64,000 nucleotides of DNA from contig NZ_CP025804.1 in assembly GCF_003352085.1 (NCBI RefSeq), positions 248,001 through 312,000 of the forward strand. The letters are read 5' to 3'. Made by a program: the position numbers and the translations under genes. Source of the DNA: Sulfitobacter sp. SK012 (GTDB taxonomy: Bacteria > Pseudomonadota > Alphaproteobacteria > Rhodobacterales > Rhodobacteraceae). Under the pieces are notes generated by a model, which worked only from the letters and a program-made list of their open reading frames with translations, was not told where the DNA came from and did no database searches. Of the stretch, positions 28,869-37,863 are shown in pieces; position 1 is the stretch's first letter; each line of letters starts with the position of its first letter.

Positions 28869-29534
28869 TTATGCAAAGCTGCAAACTTGGTCGAAGGCGA
28901 AGCGCGGCAGTTTTTGGAACAGCGCGGTTTCATCTGCGTAACCAATGTTGCACAAAAAATTTGATTTTAGTGTCGTTCCTGCAAAGAACTCTTCGTCGAC
29001 AATCGCATTTGAAAAACCAGACATCGCACCGACATCAAGCCCAAGCGCGCGGGCGGCAATCATGAAGTATGCGCCCTGAAGCGTGCCGTTACGGTAAGCG
29101 GTGTCTTCGCAATACGCGGTGTTCCCATCAAACAGATGACGTCGGTCATCGTGCGGGAACAAAAACGGCAGTTCCTTCCAGAAATCCATATCATGCGCAA
29201 TAATTGCGGTGATAGGCGCGCCCATCATCTTCCCGACATTCTGAGGCTTGAGGGATTTGGCAAGACGTTCCTTGCCTTCCGGGGTCTTCACAAAAACGAA
29301 CCGCGCAGGCAGCGTGTTCATCGATGTTGGGCCATTGATAGTGATGTCGTACAGTTCTTGAACTAGCTCATCTGCAATCGGCTTCTTTGACCATGCATAG
29401 TGAGACCGCGCATCCCGCAAGATCAGGTCTATTGCATCGCTAGATAGACGATCAATGCGCCCCCGCAAGGCGCGGTGATCCTCCTGCGCTTTGGCGCGTT
29501 TGATTTCGAGGTCTTTACCTGTCGGGGCATTCAT
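28869..29534 (-). CDS. Nitroreductase, RutE/malonic semialdehyde reductase-like
   Basis: 221 residues of the FMN nitroreductase fold, and close in pattern to RutE: DARSHYAWSKKPIADELVQELYDI, GPTSMNTLPARFVFVKTPEGKERL, LFPHDDRRHLFD, and AARALGLDVGAMSGFSNAIVDEEFF. RutE reduces malonic semialdehyde to 3-hydroxypropionate in uracil breakdown. No other rut gene is present. The start at 29534 overlaps the FAH-protein stop (ATGA). Since malonyl-CoA genes belong to the same regulon, malonic semialdehyde is a reasonable but unproven substrate. Confidence 0.8.
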   Translation of the reverse strand: MNAPTGKDLEIKRAKAQEDHRALRGRIDRLSSDAIDLILRDARSHYAWSKKPIADELVQELYDITINGPTSMNTLPARFVFVKTPEGKERLAKSLKPQNVGKMMGAPITAIIAHDMDFWKELPFLFPHDDRRHLFDGNTAYCEDTAYRNGTLQGAYFMIAARALGLDVGAMSGFSNAIVDEEFFAGTTLKSNFLCNIGYADETALFQKLPRFAFDQVCSFA

Positions 29535-30400
29535 GCGGCAAAATCTTTCTCGTCCACGATGGGATTGGAGCAGATGCCGATATTCTCGATTTCGATGTCC
29601 ACAACCTCGCCCGGTACCAACCAACGCGGCTTTGGCTTTTTGGCGTGGCCTACACCCGGGGGTGTACCCATCGCGATCATGTCGCCGGGCTCTAGCGTGG
29701 TGTATTCAGAAATCGTCGCAATCGTCTGTGCAACAGACCAAATCATGTTGCCCGTGTTGGAGGATTGCAAAATCTCGGACCCGACACGGCTTTCGATCTT
29801 TAGACCGGCAGCGCCTGCTGGAATCTCGTCTGGCGTAACGACATAGGGCCCGATGGCACCTGTGTTGTCAAAGTTTTTTCCGGGCGTCCATTGGTGGGTT
29901 TTGCGCTGGTAGTCACGCACCGACCCGTCATTGAACACTGTGTAGCCAAAGACATGATCAAGTGCGTCAGCCTCGGAAATGTGACGGCCACCTTTGCCCA
30001 CGATGAACATCAGCTCTGCCTCATAGTCCAAGTTTTCTGAACATGTGGGCCGCACCAAAGGCGCGCCGGCTGCCATGATAGAATTCTTGCCGCGCATGAA
30101 AAGTGCGGGATAGTCTGGGATGTCATACCCACCTTCTTTGATGTGGTCGGTATAGTTTAAGCCAAGGCAAATGATCGTGCCGGGCTTGGCCACGGGCAAT
30201 GCTGGCGTGATCGAAGATACGTCGACATGATCTGCATCAGCGATTTGGTCAGTAACCGATTCGAGCAAGTCAGGCTTCGCGATAAGACCCATCAAATCTC
30301 TGCCAATCTCCGCGTTCAGCGCGGTAAGATTAACGGCTTTATTGCCGTCCACAGCGAATACCGCGGTGCCGTTAGGGGTCTTGCCCACCAGATATTTCAT
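29531..30400 (-). CDS. Fumarylacetoacetate hydrolase (FAH) family protein
   Basis: 289 residues. The FAH catalytic domain is clear: IICLGLNYTDHIKEGG near residue 77, ALFMRGKNSIMAAGAPLVRP, then metal ligands in NLDYEAELMFIVGKGGR and VFNDGSVRDYQ. Members hydrolyse C-C bonds of acylpyruvates or fumarylpyruvates, decarboxylate, or hydrate dienoates. As first gene of an operon with an intradiol dioxygenase it probably acts on a ring-cleavage product. AAGGA seven bases before ATG supports the start. Confidence 0.85.
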   Translation of the reverse strand: MKYLVGKTPNGTAVFAVDGNKAVNLTALNAEIGRDLMGLIAKPDLLESVTDQIADADHVDVSSITPALPVAKPGTIICLGLNYTDHIKEGGYDIPDYPALFMRGKNSIMAAGAPLVRPTCSENLDYEAELMFIVGKGGRHISEADALDHVFGYTVFNDGSVRDYQRKTHQWTPGKNFDNTGAIGPYVVTPDEIPAGAAGLKIESRVGSEILQSSNTGNMIWSVAQTIATISEYTTLEPGDMIAMGTPPGVGHAKKPKPRWLVPGEVVDIEIENIGICSNPIVDEKDFAA

Positions 30401-30426
30401 GATTGTATCCTTGTCAGTTTCAAGAA

Positions 30427-30455
30427 ATTCTGCCTACAATAATAGACATTGTCAA
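30427..30455 (-). promoter_or_regulatory. Candidate sigma-70 promoter of the FAH operon
   Basis: On the minus strand TTGACA (30450-30455) lies 17 bases before CAGAAT (30427-30432), with the FAH start at 30400. The palindrome at 30457-30470 touches its upstream edge, which suits repression or activation by the nearby GntR protein. Confidence 0.45.
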
Positions 30456-30456
30456 T

Positions 30457-30470
30457 AAATATCGATATTT
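30457..30470. promoter_or_regulatory. Candidate GntR operator, copy 1
   Basis: AAATATCGATATTT is a perfect 14-bp palindrome in the divergent gap between the FAH operon and the YCII-GntR genes. The 12-bp core is repeated exactly before malonyl-CoA decarboxylase. Confidence 0.6.
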
Positions 30471-30483
30471 TGGGATGATCAAC

Positions 30484-30870
30484 ATGGTTGCTTGGACAGA
30501 CTACAAGACAGATGCAAAAAACCGAGGCGCGCTCGCGTTAGAGCTTTATGTGGTGCAAAGTACCCCCGCGAAAGCACCGCAAGATGTGAAGGCGGCATTG
30601 CCTGATCACCTTGCGTATCAAGCTAAGTTAGAGGCCGCTGGACAGCTCGCTCTGGCAGGGCCGATGTCCGATGAGACCGGCGAACATATGCAAGGCATGG
30701 GCCTGATTATCTACCGTGCCGGCAGCTTAGAGGCGGCGCGTGTTTTGGCGCAAAATGATCCGATGCATAAGAGCGGTGCGCGCAGCTTCACGTTGCGGCG
30801 TTGGATGATAAACGAAGGCTCGTTGAATTTGTCGGTTGGCCTCTCCACGAAGACTGTCAGTTTATCCTAA
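30484..30870 (+). CDS. YCII-like protein
   Basis: 128 residues. The block LPDHLAYQAKLEAAGQLALAGPMSDETGEHMQGMGLIIYRAGS, with its His and Asp, is characteristic of the YCII domain (ferredoxin-like dimer). One member, TftG, removes chloride from a chlorinated hydroxyquinone in 2,4,5-T breakdown, next to a hydroxyquinol dioxygenase; most are uncharacterised. The start is ATG 30484 or 30475. It is divergent from the FAH operon and 21 bases before the GntR gene. Confidence 0.75.
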   Translation: MVAWTDYKTDAKNRGALALELYVVQSTPAKAPQDVKAALPDHLAYQAKLEAAGQLALAGPMSDETGEHMQGMGLIIYRAGSLEAARVLAQNDPMHKSGARSFTLRRWMINEGSLNLSVGLSTKTVSLS

Positions 30871-30891
30871 ATCCGGTTAGAGGTGCAGAGC

Positions 30892-31557
30892 ATGAATTTG
30901 ATCGATGACACCGGCGGTAAAGAGTCCTCTGCGACCCGGGGGGCATATTTGACGCTGCGCGGTATGATCCTAACTGGCGAATTGCCCGCAGGTCAAAAGC
31001 TGAAGATTGAACAGCTTCGAGGAATCTTAAAGACAGGTGCATCGCCCGTTCGTGAGGCACTTAGTCTGCTAACATCTGACATGCTGGTCGAGCGGATTGA
31101 TCAACGTGGCTTTCGTGCCGCCCCTGCGAACAAAGCCAATTTTGAGGAAATTCTTACGTTACGATGTACGCTAGAAGATCTTGCACTGCGTCAATCCATA
31201 GCAAACGCGTCACCCTCTTGGGAGGAGCGGCTGGTACTGACGCATCACCATATGAAGAAGGCGGCAAAGAAGGACACAGCAGTCTTTGAGGAAGCTCATA
31301 AAACCTTCCACATGGCCTTGCTGGCCAATAGCGGGCTGCCCATGCTCGAGCGCTATTGTTCTCAGCTTTATGATCTTAACATTCGCTACCGGTACCTTGC
31401 GGCAACCAGCAGTACATATCAAAGTCGTGATGTCTCCGGAGAGCACGATGAGATTCTTGAAGCCGCCGTTCAGCACAACCAAGATAGCGCGTCGGCAAGC
31501 TTGTTGAACCACTACCGACGCACCGGAGATTACCTCTCAAAGGGTCTGGATGTTTGA
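30892..31557 (+). CDS. GntR family (FadR/FCD) transcriptional regulator
   Basis: 221 residues. The N-terminal winged helix (AYLTLRGMILTGELPAGQKLKIEQLRGILKTGASPVREALSLLTSDMLVERIDQRGF) is followed by an FCD-type all-helical effector domain with metal-binding-like His positions (EAHKTFHMALL). GAGGTG seven bases before ATG sets the start. Divergent operon, own operon and the malonate genes all carry the same palindrome, so it is the likely regulator of all of them. MatR of the rhizobial malonate cluster is of this family. Confidence 0.88.
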   Translation: MNLIDDTGGKESSATRGAYLTLRGMILTGELPAGQKLKIEQLRGILKTGASPVREALSLLTSDMLVERIDQRGFRAAPANKANFEEILTLRCTLEDLALRQSIANASPSWEERLVLTHHHMKKAAKKDTAVFEEAHKTFHMALLANSGLPMLERYCSQLYDLNIRYRYLAATSSTYQSRDVSGEHDEILEAAVQHNQDSASASLLNHYRRTGDYLSKGLDV

Positions 31558-31593
31558 GAGATACTTTACCGATTTAATTATACAGAACTGTAA

Positions 31594-31605
31594 AATATCG
31601 ATATT
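31594..31605. promoter_or_regulatory. Candidate GntR operator, copy 2
   Basis: AATATCGATATT, a 12-bp palindrome identical to the core of the site at 30457-30470, lies 31 bases before malonyl-CoA decarboxylase. Confidence 0.6.
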
Positions 31606-31636
31606 AACCATGAACGACTCTTTGTAAGGGGACGAC

Positions 31637-32935
31637 ATGCAGCGAAACCGCTTTCTTGGGGACCTTCTTTCCCAGCTCTTTGACCCGCGCAGTTTGATGC
31701 GAGGCAAGAACGACACGCGCGACATCTATGCGCTGTGCCATGCGCTGATGTCTGCCGAAGGTGAAGTATCGGGTCTAGGGCTCGCTTCGACAATTCTTGC
31801 GCGTTACGCAGCATTGAACTCAGCGGAAAAAACCGCATTTTTCATGTTCTTGAATTCAGAATTCGACATTGATGCGGAAAAGACTGCCGACTTGGCCACT
31901 CAATACGCTGCTGCTCCAACCGCTGAATTGTTCGGCTCGCTATGTGTTGCCGCAGAGCCAAAGCGCCAAGAGTTTCTGCGCCGTCTAAACCAGCCATTTG
32001 GTGCAACGACGGTACTGGTTTCAATGCGCGTGGACCTTCTTGAACGGTTGAAAGAGCATCCTGATCTTGCCCGAACAAACCTCGACTTTGTGCATCTTCT
32101 GCGCAGCTGGTTTAATCGCGGTTTTCTTGTGTTGCGCCAAATCAACTGGGACACTCCAGCCCGCATCCTTGATAAAATTATCGCTTATGAGGCTGTGCAT
32201 GAAATTAGCGATTTGGATGATTTGCGCCGCAGGCTCTACCCGCCGGATCGGCGTTGCTTTGCGTTCTTTCACCCAGCGATGCCCGATGAGCCGCTCATTT
32301 TTGTAGAGGTTGCCTTAACAAAAGAAGTTCCAAGTTCTATTGATGATGTGCTGTCGGATCAGCGTACCCCTCTTGAGGCTGATCAGGCAAAGGTTGCGGT
32401 CTTCTATTCGATTTCTAACTGCCAAAAGGGGCTAAGTGGAATCAGCTTTGGAAATCTGTTGATCAAACAGGTCGTAGCTGAACTTTCCTTGGTATGCCCA
32501 CAGATTGATGCCTTCGTTACTCTTTCGCCCATTCCCGGTCTGAACGGGTGGATTGAAGGTCAGACAGATGATCCACAACTCGGCCCAATTGCCACTGCGG
32601 TGCTAAAAGGCGCAGCAGAACCCCAGGACGTCCGCGCAATGGCTGCCCGGTATCTAATGCTCGCTAAACGTAGCGATGGCAGGCCTCTTGACCCCGTAGC
32701 TCGATTTCACTTGGGCAACGGTGCGGAGGTGCATGACGTCCATGCGCAGGCTGACATGTCTGCGAATGGTAAAAAGCAGTCCAGCGGTGCCATGGTGAAT
32801 TATCTCTACAATCTAAAGCAAACGGAACGGAATCACGGAGAATTTGCCATGAAATCAACTGTTGCGGCATCCCGTGTCGTGAACGCATTATCGACAACCG
32901 CGTTCGTGACAAAGATCAAGGAACCCGGATCATGA
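31637..32935 (+). CDS. Malonyl-CoA decarboxylase
   Basis: 432 residues. It releases CO2 from malonyl-CoA to give acetyl-CoA. Recognisable parts are LLRSWFNRGFLVLRQINWDTPA near residue 155, RRCFAFFHPAMPDEPLIFVEVALT (catalytic-region His) near 212, and SISNCQKGLSGISFGNLLIKQVV near 256, with LSPIPGLNGWI after it. AAGGGG precedes ATG. It overlaps the malonyl-CoA synthetase gene by four bases; together they are the matA-matB module for malonate use. Confidence 0.92.
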   Translation: MQRNRFLGDLLSQLFDPRSLMRGKNDTRDIYALCHALMSAEGEVSGLGLASTILARYAALNSAEKTAFFMFLNSEFDIDAEKTADLATQYAAAPTAELFGSLCVAAEPKRQEFLRRLNQPFGATTVLVSMRVDLLERLKEHPDLARTNLDFVHLLRSWFNRGFLVLRQINWDTPARILDKIIAYEAVHEISDLDDLRRRLYPPDRRCFAFFHPAMPDEPLIFVEVALTKEVPSSIDDVLSDQRTPLEADQAKVAVFYSISNCQKGLSGISFGNLLIKQVVAELSLVCPQIDAFVTLSPIPGLNGWIEGQTDDPQLGPIATAVLKGAAEPQDVRAMAARYLMLAKRSDGRPLDPVARFHLGNGAEVHDVHAQADMSANGKKQSSGAMVNYLYNLKQTERNHGEFAMKSTVAASRVVNALSTTAFVTKIKEPGS

Positions 32936-34434
32936 AGAACACACTCTATGATGCTCTGATCGCACCACATGCTGATGTTGATCAATTATTTTTGGTTGAT
33001 GACGATGGCCAAGACCTGACTTTTGCGGGCTTTGTCCGCCGTACATCCCAACTGGCTCATGTTCTGGTGGCAGCAGGTGTTAGCCCTGGTGATCGCGTCT
33101 TTGTCCAAGCCCCTAAGGTGATAGATACATTAGGCTTGTATGCTGCAACGGTCCAGGCAGGTGCCGTCTATCTGCCGCTTAATACGGCATATACACAGAC
33201 GGAATTGACCTATTTTATCAAAGACGCCGCGCCGCGTGTCGTGATATGTGACAGCAAAGACGAAGCGGCAATGTTAGCGCTTTGTCATGATGATGATATT
33301 ACGGTCCTCACTCTTGGACCCGACGGGAAGGGCAGTCTTGCCACCGCAGCCGACGCGGCACCTGAAGAATTTGATACGGTCTGTCGCGAACCTGATGATC
33401 TTGCCGCGCTTCTGTATACATCTGGCACCACCGGGCGATCAAAAGGCGCGATGCTGACCCACAAGAATCTGCTATCAAACGCTCAATCCCTAACCGAGCT
33501 GTGGCAGATCACGGGCCAAGATCGCTTGATCCACGCCCTTCCGATTTTCCATACGCACGGTTTGTTTGTCGCGATGAACACCTGTCTGTTGGCTGGTACT
33601 TCGATCCGGCTGATGGCGGCATTTGACCAAGATGCGATCATCGCAGAACTACCGAAATCCACCCTGATGATGGGCGTACCAACATTCTACACACGCCTGC
33701 TGAACGATCCTCGCATGACGAAAGGTCTCTGTGCTGATATGCGTTTGTTCGTGTCCGGTTCAGCACCCTTGCTTGCAGAAACGCACACAGCGTTTGAGCA
33801 GCGTATAGGTCATCGTATCCTTGAACGATATGGCATGACTGAAACCAATATGATCACGTCCAATCCCTACGAGGGAGACCGGATTGCCGGTACAGTTGGT
33901 TTTGCGTTGCCCAATACTGAAGTTGTGATCACGGACCCGGACAGCGGCACTCCATTGCCCGTCGGTGAAATTGGGATCATCGAGGTGCGTGGTGACAACG
34001 TCTTTCAAGGCTACTGGAACATGCCTGAAAAGACCCGCGAAGAACTGCGCGACACGGGCTTTTTCATAACTGGCGATTTAGGCGTTCAGTCAGCGGATGG
34101 ACGGATCAGCATTGTGGGGCGGCAAAAAGATTTGATCATTTCAGGGGGCTACAACATCTACCCTAAAGAAATTGAAGACGTGATCAACGATGTGGATGGC
34201 GTGCTCGAAAGTGCTGTGTTTGGCGTGCCGCATCCTGATTTCGGTGAAAGCGTTTTGGCTGCGATTGTACTGGAGGAGGGCCTAATACTCGCAGGCGAGG
34301 TGATCGCCGACAAAATCGCACCTCTTCTGGCCCGTTTCAAGCACCCACGTCGCTATATCATCCTCAACGCACTGCCGCGCAACACGATGGGTAAAGTGCA
34401 AAAAAACGTTCTGCGCGAAGAATATAGCACCTAG
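32932..34434 (+). CDS. matB: Malonyl-CoA synthetase (acyl-CoA ligase)
   Basis: 500 residues of the adenylating acyl-CoA synthetase family. The P-loop LLYTSGTTGRSKGAMLTHKN lies near residue 160, ERYGMTETNM near 300, and the C-terminal catalytic lysine in PRNTMGKVQKNVLRE. Overlap with malonyl-CoA decarboxylase (ATGA) and length fit MatB, which makes malonyl-CoA from malonate, CoA and ATP. It lets the cell grow on malonate from outside or from ring cleavage. Confidence 0.88.
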   Translation: MKNTLYDALIAPHADVDQLFLVDDDGQDLTFAGFVRRTSQLAHVLVAAGVSPGDRVFVQAPKVIDTLGLYAATVQAGAVYLPLNTAYTQTELTYFIKDAAPRVVICDSKDEAAMLALCHDDDITVLTLGPDGKGSLATAADAAPEEFDTVCREPDDLAALLYTSGTTGRSKGAMLTHKNLLSNAQSLTELWQITGQDRLIHALPIFHTHGLFVAMNTCLLAGTSIRLMAAFDQDAIIAELPKSTLMMGVPTFYTRLLNDPRMTKGLCADMRLFVSGSAPLLAETHTAFEQRIGHRILERYGMTETNMITSNPYEGDRIAGTVGFALPNTEVVITDPDSGTPLPVGEIGIIEVRGDNVFQGYWNMPEKTREELRDTGFFITGDLGVQSADGRISIVGRQKDLIISGGYNIYPKEIEDVINDVDGVLESAVFGVPHPDFGESVLAAIVLEEGLILAGEVIADKIAPLLARFKHPRRYIILNALPRNTMGKVQKNVLREEYST

Positions 34435-34478
34435 TTTTGCATTGCCGGTTTCTGAATACGGACTAACAATACAACAAG

Positions 34479-35114
34479 GTGAAAAACTCGGTTTTAGATG
34501 TTACCCAAAGCTGGCCACGAAGGAAGCGAAATTTGCAATTTTTACGGCCTGTAATTGTAGCTTTGTCGCTTTTCGCCGGCACCGCATCTGCTGATACTGA
34601 GGAACCTAAGAAGAATGGCTGGAGCTTTGCTCTATTTACTGGAGCGATGACAAACAATAACGCTGGCGGATCCGTTAATCCCCAAAAGGTTGCATTTACT
34701 GACAACTATGTGGCGGGCGCTATTCTGGGATACAGTCATGCACTAGGCGGTAGCAATTGGTCACTCGGCGCAGAATTGCAGTTCAATCGGCATTTTGGCA
34801 AACAAGACTTCGGTGAGTTGGTACTGCCCGTGGTCGTTCGGTATCATCCCGAACAGCCGTGGCTTCCATATTTTGACAGCTTGGCTTTTGGCTTGGGAGG
34901 GTCACGCTACACAAAACTCTCGCAGGTCGAAGTCGATAATTATGGGGATTCCCGCAAAACGCTAATCTACTGGTTTCTTGAAGCGGAAATCGATTTCGGC
35001 CATCCCCGCGACAGTGTTTTTTTCCGTCTCCACCACCGTTCGAACGGATTTGGAGCTATGATGCCGAACGGAGGGTCCAACGCCCTTGTCGTCGGATATC
35101 GCCGCGATTTCTGA
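34479..35114 (+). CDS. Outer-membrane beta-barrel, PagL-like lipid A deacylase family
   Basis: 211 residues from a GTG start. A signal peptide ends near residue 38 (GTASA-DTEE). Alternating strands follow (WSFALFTGAMTNN, AILGYSHALGG, WSLGAELQFNRHFG), and the end, FFRLHHRSNGFGAMMPNGGSN, resembles the PagL catalytic His-x-Ser-Asn region. PagL removes the 3-O acyl chain from lipid A in the outer membrane. Its gene begins 45 bases after matB but has no obvious link to malonate use. The catalytic acid was not identified, so activity is uncertain. Confidence 0.6.
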   Translation: MKNSVLDVTQSWPRRKRNLQFLRPVIVALSLFAGTASADTEEPKKNGWSFALFTGAMTNNNAGGSVNPQKVAFTDNYVAGAILGYSHALGGSNWSLGAELQFNRHFGKQDFGELVLPVVVRYHPEQPWLPYFDSLAFGLGGSRYTKLSQVEVDNYGDSRKTLIYWFLEAEIDFGHPRDSVFFRLHHRSNGFGAMMPNGGSNALVVGYRRDF

Positions 35115-35756
35115 ATGCGCCACATAGATTGTATTGACGTCTCAGCTCGCCAAAAAACCTGGATGGGTGCGTGCTTTCCAACCACAGATGGCTCGGTTCT
35201 CCCATGATTGGCGTAGCATTGGGGACGGAAAGACACTTCAGTTTGACTCGGCATAAGCAACATGGGTCTAGGCTGCATCAAGGTCTTTCATGTTGGAAAC
35301 ACGAGAGATATGGGCAGTTGAAGTGCTGTGTAGCAGTATCGGGGACGCGCACATGCCGCAGGGTCTGATCTATCAGATCTCGCCTGATAACGAGATATGC
35401 GAGGATATGTTGGCCGTCAGTGGGGCGCTTTGTGTGAAACTGAATCGACTTGCGCCAGTCGGTGGGCTGCTTCGACCACCAGGTTGCAGAAGTCCAAATA
35501 TGCGCTGTGTTCCAAATGGCTTCAAGGCACTCGGTATACCCCGCACTGGGGCGTATGCTAAGTTGGTTTGGGGTGAACGGAGTGTGAATTCAGGCCAATT
35601 TACAACAAAGCTATTGCAACAACACCTCATGATATAAGTGTTCAATTCTGAGAACGGTTAGGGGGTGGGCAATGCTTACCGCCTCAGAAAGCGGTTTGCA
35701 CAAGTTGTTAGTGAAGAAAGGGAAGGTAGAAAGCCGCAACTGGATTGGTTCCCATG
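35115..35756. other. 642-bp gap between the PagL-like gene and flgI
   Basis: No convincing gene. Open frames on both strands (for example 35290-35637 plus, 35373-35645 minus) lack family likeness and ribosome binding sites. A short hairpin ACCGC-N8-GCGGT near 35680-35697 could slow transcription coming out of flgI. It may be remnant sequence at the edge of the flagellar cluster. Confidence 0.3.
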
Positions 35757-36860
35757 TTACTGAACAACGAATTCTGCATGTAATGCCCCGGCAGCCTTAA
35801 TGCTTTTGAGGATATCGATCATATCTCTTGGCGAAACTCCTAGCGCATTCAGCCCGCTAATAACTTCTGAGAGTGATGCTCCCGACGGTACTTCCGCCAA
35901 TCCAATGCCGGGTTCTTCTTGGATTGCAGCATTGGTGCGTGGAACGACGACAGTAGCGCCCTCAGAAAAAGGATTCGGCTGAACCACGACGGGTTGTTCT
36001 TGGATGCGTAGTGTTAGATTTCCTTGAGAAACAGCAACACGCGAAATACGCACATCTTCTCCCATCACAATTGTCCCGGAACGTTGATCTACAACGACAC
36101 GTGCCTTCCGTTCAGGCTCAACTTCAATATTCTCAATTCGGCCAAGCGCATGCGCAACCGATCGCATCTGTGTGGCTGGAATATTGAGTATCACAGTCCC
36201 GCTATCCAACATCAGCGCAACTCTTCGACCAAAGTTCTGATTGATGGCTTTTTCCACTCGTTCAGCAGTTGTGAAGTCCGCTTCCCGCAATGCCAGCCGT
36301 AATTCTTCAAGACTGCTAAGTTGAAAGTCGATTTCTCGCTCCACTCTCGCACCAGACGGAATCGATCCCGCCGTTGGAACACCCTGTGTCACGGTGCCTG
36401 CGTCGCCTTCAGCGACGGCACCTCCGGCAATGATTGCACCCTGAGCAACTGCGTAAATCTCTCCGTCGGCTGCATTCATAGGCGTCATGATGAGCGTTCC
36501 ACCCAACAGGCTCTTGGCATCGCCAATTGCCGAAACCGTCACGTCGATCTGGCCGCCGGCCCGTGCAAAAGCAGGCAATGTCGCAGTGACCAATACAGCG
36601 GCAACATTTTTTGGCCGAAACTGCTCACCCGTAACGTTCACGCCAAGCCGCTCGAGAATGTTGGTCATGATATCTTCAGTAAATGGGGCGTTGCGCAAGC
36701 CGTCGCCGGTTCCATTTAAACCCACAACTAAGCCATATCCGACAAGGTCGTTCCCTCGTACACCGTCGAAATTTACGAGATCTTTAATCCTCACAGACCC
36801 CGCTTGTAAGCTCCCAGTGAAAAAACACAGTACTGTTAGGATGTAGAAGATGAGTGTCAT
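35757..36860 (-). CDS. flgI: Flagellar P-ring protein
   Basis: 367 residues with a signal peptide (about residues 1-20, LQA-GSVRIKD). The conserved opening VRIKDLVNFDGVRGNDLVGYGLVVGLNGTGDG and the C-terminal NALGVSPRDMIDILKSIKAAGALHAEFVVQ are diagnostic of FlgI, which forms the periplasmic bushing around the rod. Its start overlaps the flgL stop by four bases. It is the last flagellar gene in this direction here. Confidence 0.96.
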   Translation of the reverse strand: MTLIFYILTVLCFFTGSLQAGSVRIKDLVNFDGVRGNDLVGYGLVVGLNGTGDGLRNAPFTEDIMTNILERLGVNVTGEQFRPKNVAAVLVTATLPAFARAGGQIDVTVSAIGDAKSLLGGTLIMTPMNAADGEIYAVAQGAIIAGGAVAEGDAGTVTQGVPTAGSIPSGARVEREIDFQLSSLEELRLALREADFTTAERVEKAINQNFGRRVALMLDSGTVILNIPATQMRSVAHALGRIENIEVEPERKARVVVDQRSGTIVMGEDVRISRVAVSQGNLTLRIQEQPVVVQPNPFSEGATVVVPRTNAAIQEEPGIGLAEVPSGASLSEVISGLNALGVSPRDMIDILKSIKAAGALHAEFVVQ

Positions 36861-37861
36861 AGATAATTTACCAGCGATAGCTGCGACATGCGAACGGTAA
36901 CGGCGTAAAGGCTTTGCAATTGAAATTGAACGCTCTCCAATTTTGTCGCGGTGTCATAGGCGTCGACACCAAGCAGTTCGCCCTTTGCAGATTCCAGACT
37001 AGTTAACTTGGCATTGTTGCGAGTGGCAACTTGCTCAATTCGCGCCTCAGCAAACCCTACCCTTGCACGAAGATGTATCAATTGCTCGTTTGAGCCGAGC
37101 ATATTGGCTCCATTCTTTCCGAAGAGTTCTGACTGATCTAGGAGGGACAATCCGAAAGAGGGGTCAGTCGCCAACGCTGATACCGCTGCGTTACGAAGAA
37201 GGTCCCTTAATTCTTTGTTATCAGCTCGAACATCAATTGATAGGTTCTCGGTATCTGAGAGAGCAAGCGGTGCGATCGATTGGGGTGCTCCACCATAGGA
37301 AACGGCAGCAAAACCCGCTGGATCATCAAACCAGTCCGTTGCCGCAGCAATGATATCGTCAGGTGTTATTGCTCCAGAAACCGCAGTTTTTAACGCCGAG
37401 ATTAGGTCATCCGCAGAAGGCATTGGTGCCCGATCTGTAGCCGCACCCGCAAAAAGAGATCGCCCGGCAACGCGCGTGTTCAGAACGCTAACCATGGATT
37501 CCAGGGTTTGCTTGGCGGTGTCGGTCATCGTTGCAGCATCAAGACTTGAAACCGATGTACCGGCAAACAAAAGACTGCTTGATAGCGTATCGCTAAGAGT
37601 TCCGACTTGGGCGAGCGCTTCTTGCATGCCGCTCGCCAGTTGGGTTGCTTCCGATGTTGCAAGCTTGAAGCCTGCCAGAACGTCCATGGTGCGCTCAATA
37701 TCTGTCAGGTAAGCATAATTTCCGTTTAAGACCTGGCGGACATCGGCGATTTGGCCCGTCGCAAGTTCTTGGGTCAACCGCTGGATATCTTGTTTCAAAA
37801 CGCCATTGCGCTGCTGAAGTTGAAAGGATTGGGCCATATCCCCAAGGTTTGTGGCACGCAT
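36857..37861 (-). CDS. flgL: Flagellar hook-filament junction protein
   Basis: 334 residues of the flagellin-like FlgL/HAP3 type: N-terminal coiled segment (LQQRNGVLKQDIQRLTQELATGQIADVRQVL) and C-terminal helix (ATKLESVQFQLQSLYAVTVRMSQLSLVNYL). GAGG eight bases before ATG sets the start at 37861, two bases after the flgK stop. It sits between flgK and flgI, the expected place in the hook-filament junction group. Confidence 0.9.
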   Translation of the reverse strand: MRATNLGDMAQSFQLQQRNGVLKQDIQRLTQELATGQIADVRQVLNGNYAYLTDIERTMDVLAGFKLATSEATQLASGMQEALAQVGTLSDTLSSSLLFAGTSVSSLDAATMTDTAKQTLESMVSVLNTRVAGRSLFAGAATDRAPMPSADDLISALKTAVSGAITPDDIIAAATDWFDDPAGFAAVSYGGAPQSIAPLALSDTENLSIDVRADNKELRDLLRNAAVSALATDPSFGLSLLDQSELFGKNGANMLGSNEQLIHLRARVGFAEARIEQVATRNNAKLTSLESAKGELLGVDAYDTATKLESVQFQLQSLYAVTVRMSQLSLVNYL

Positions 37862-37863
37862 TT

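Noticed and set aside
28869..29534. Part of a uracil (rut) degradation operon
   Set aside because: Only the RutE-like gene is present; rutA-D, F and G are absent and the neighbours are aromatic/malonate genes.
35290..35645. Small genes in the gap before flgI
   Set aside because: Overlapping frames on both strands, no ribosome binding sites, no family resemblance.
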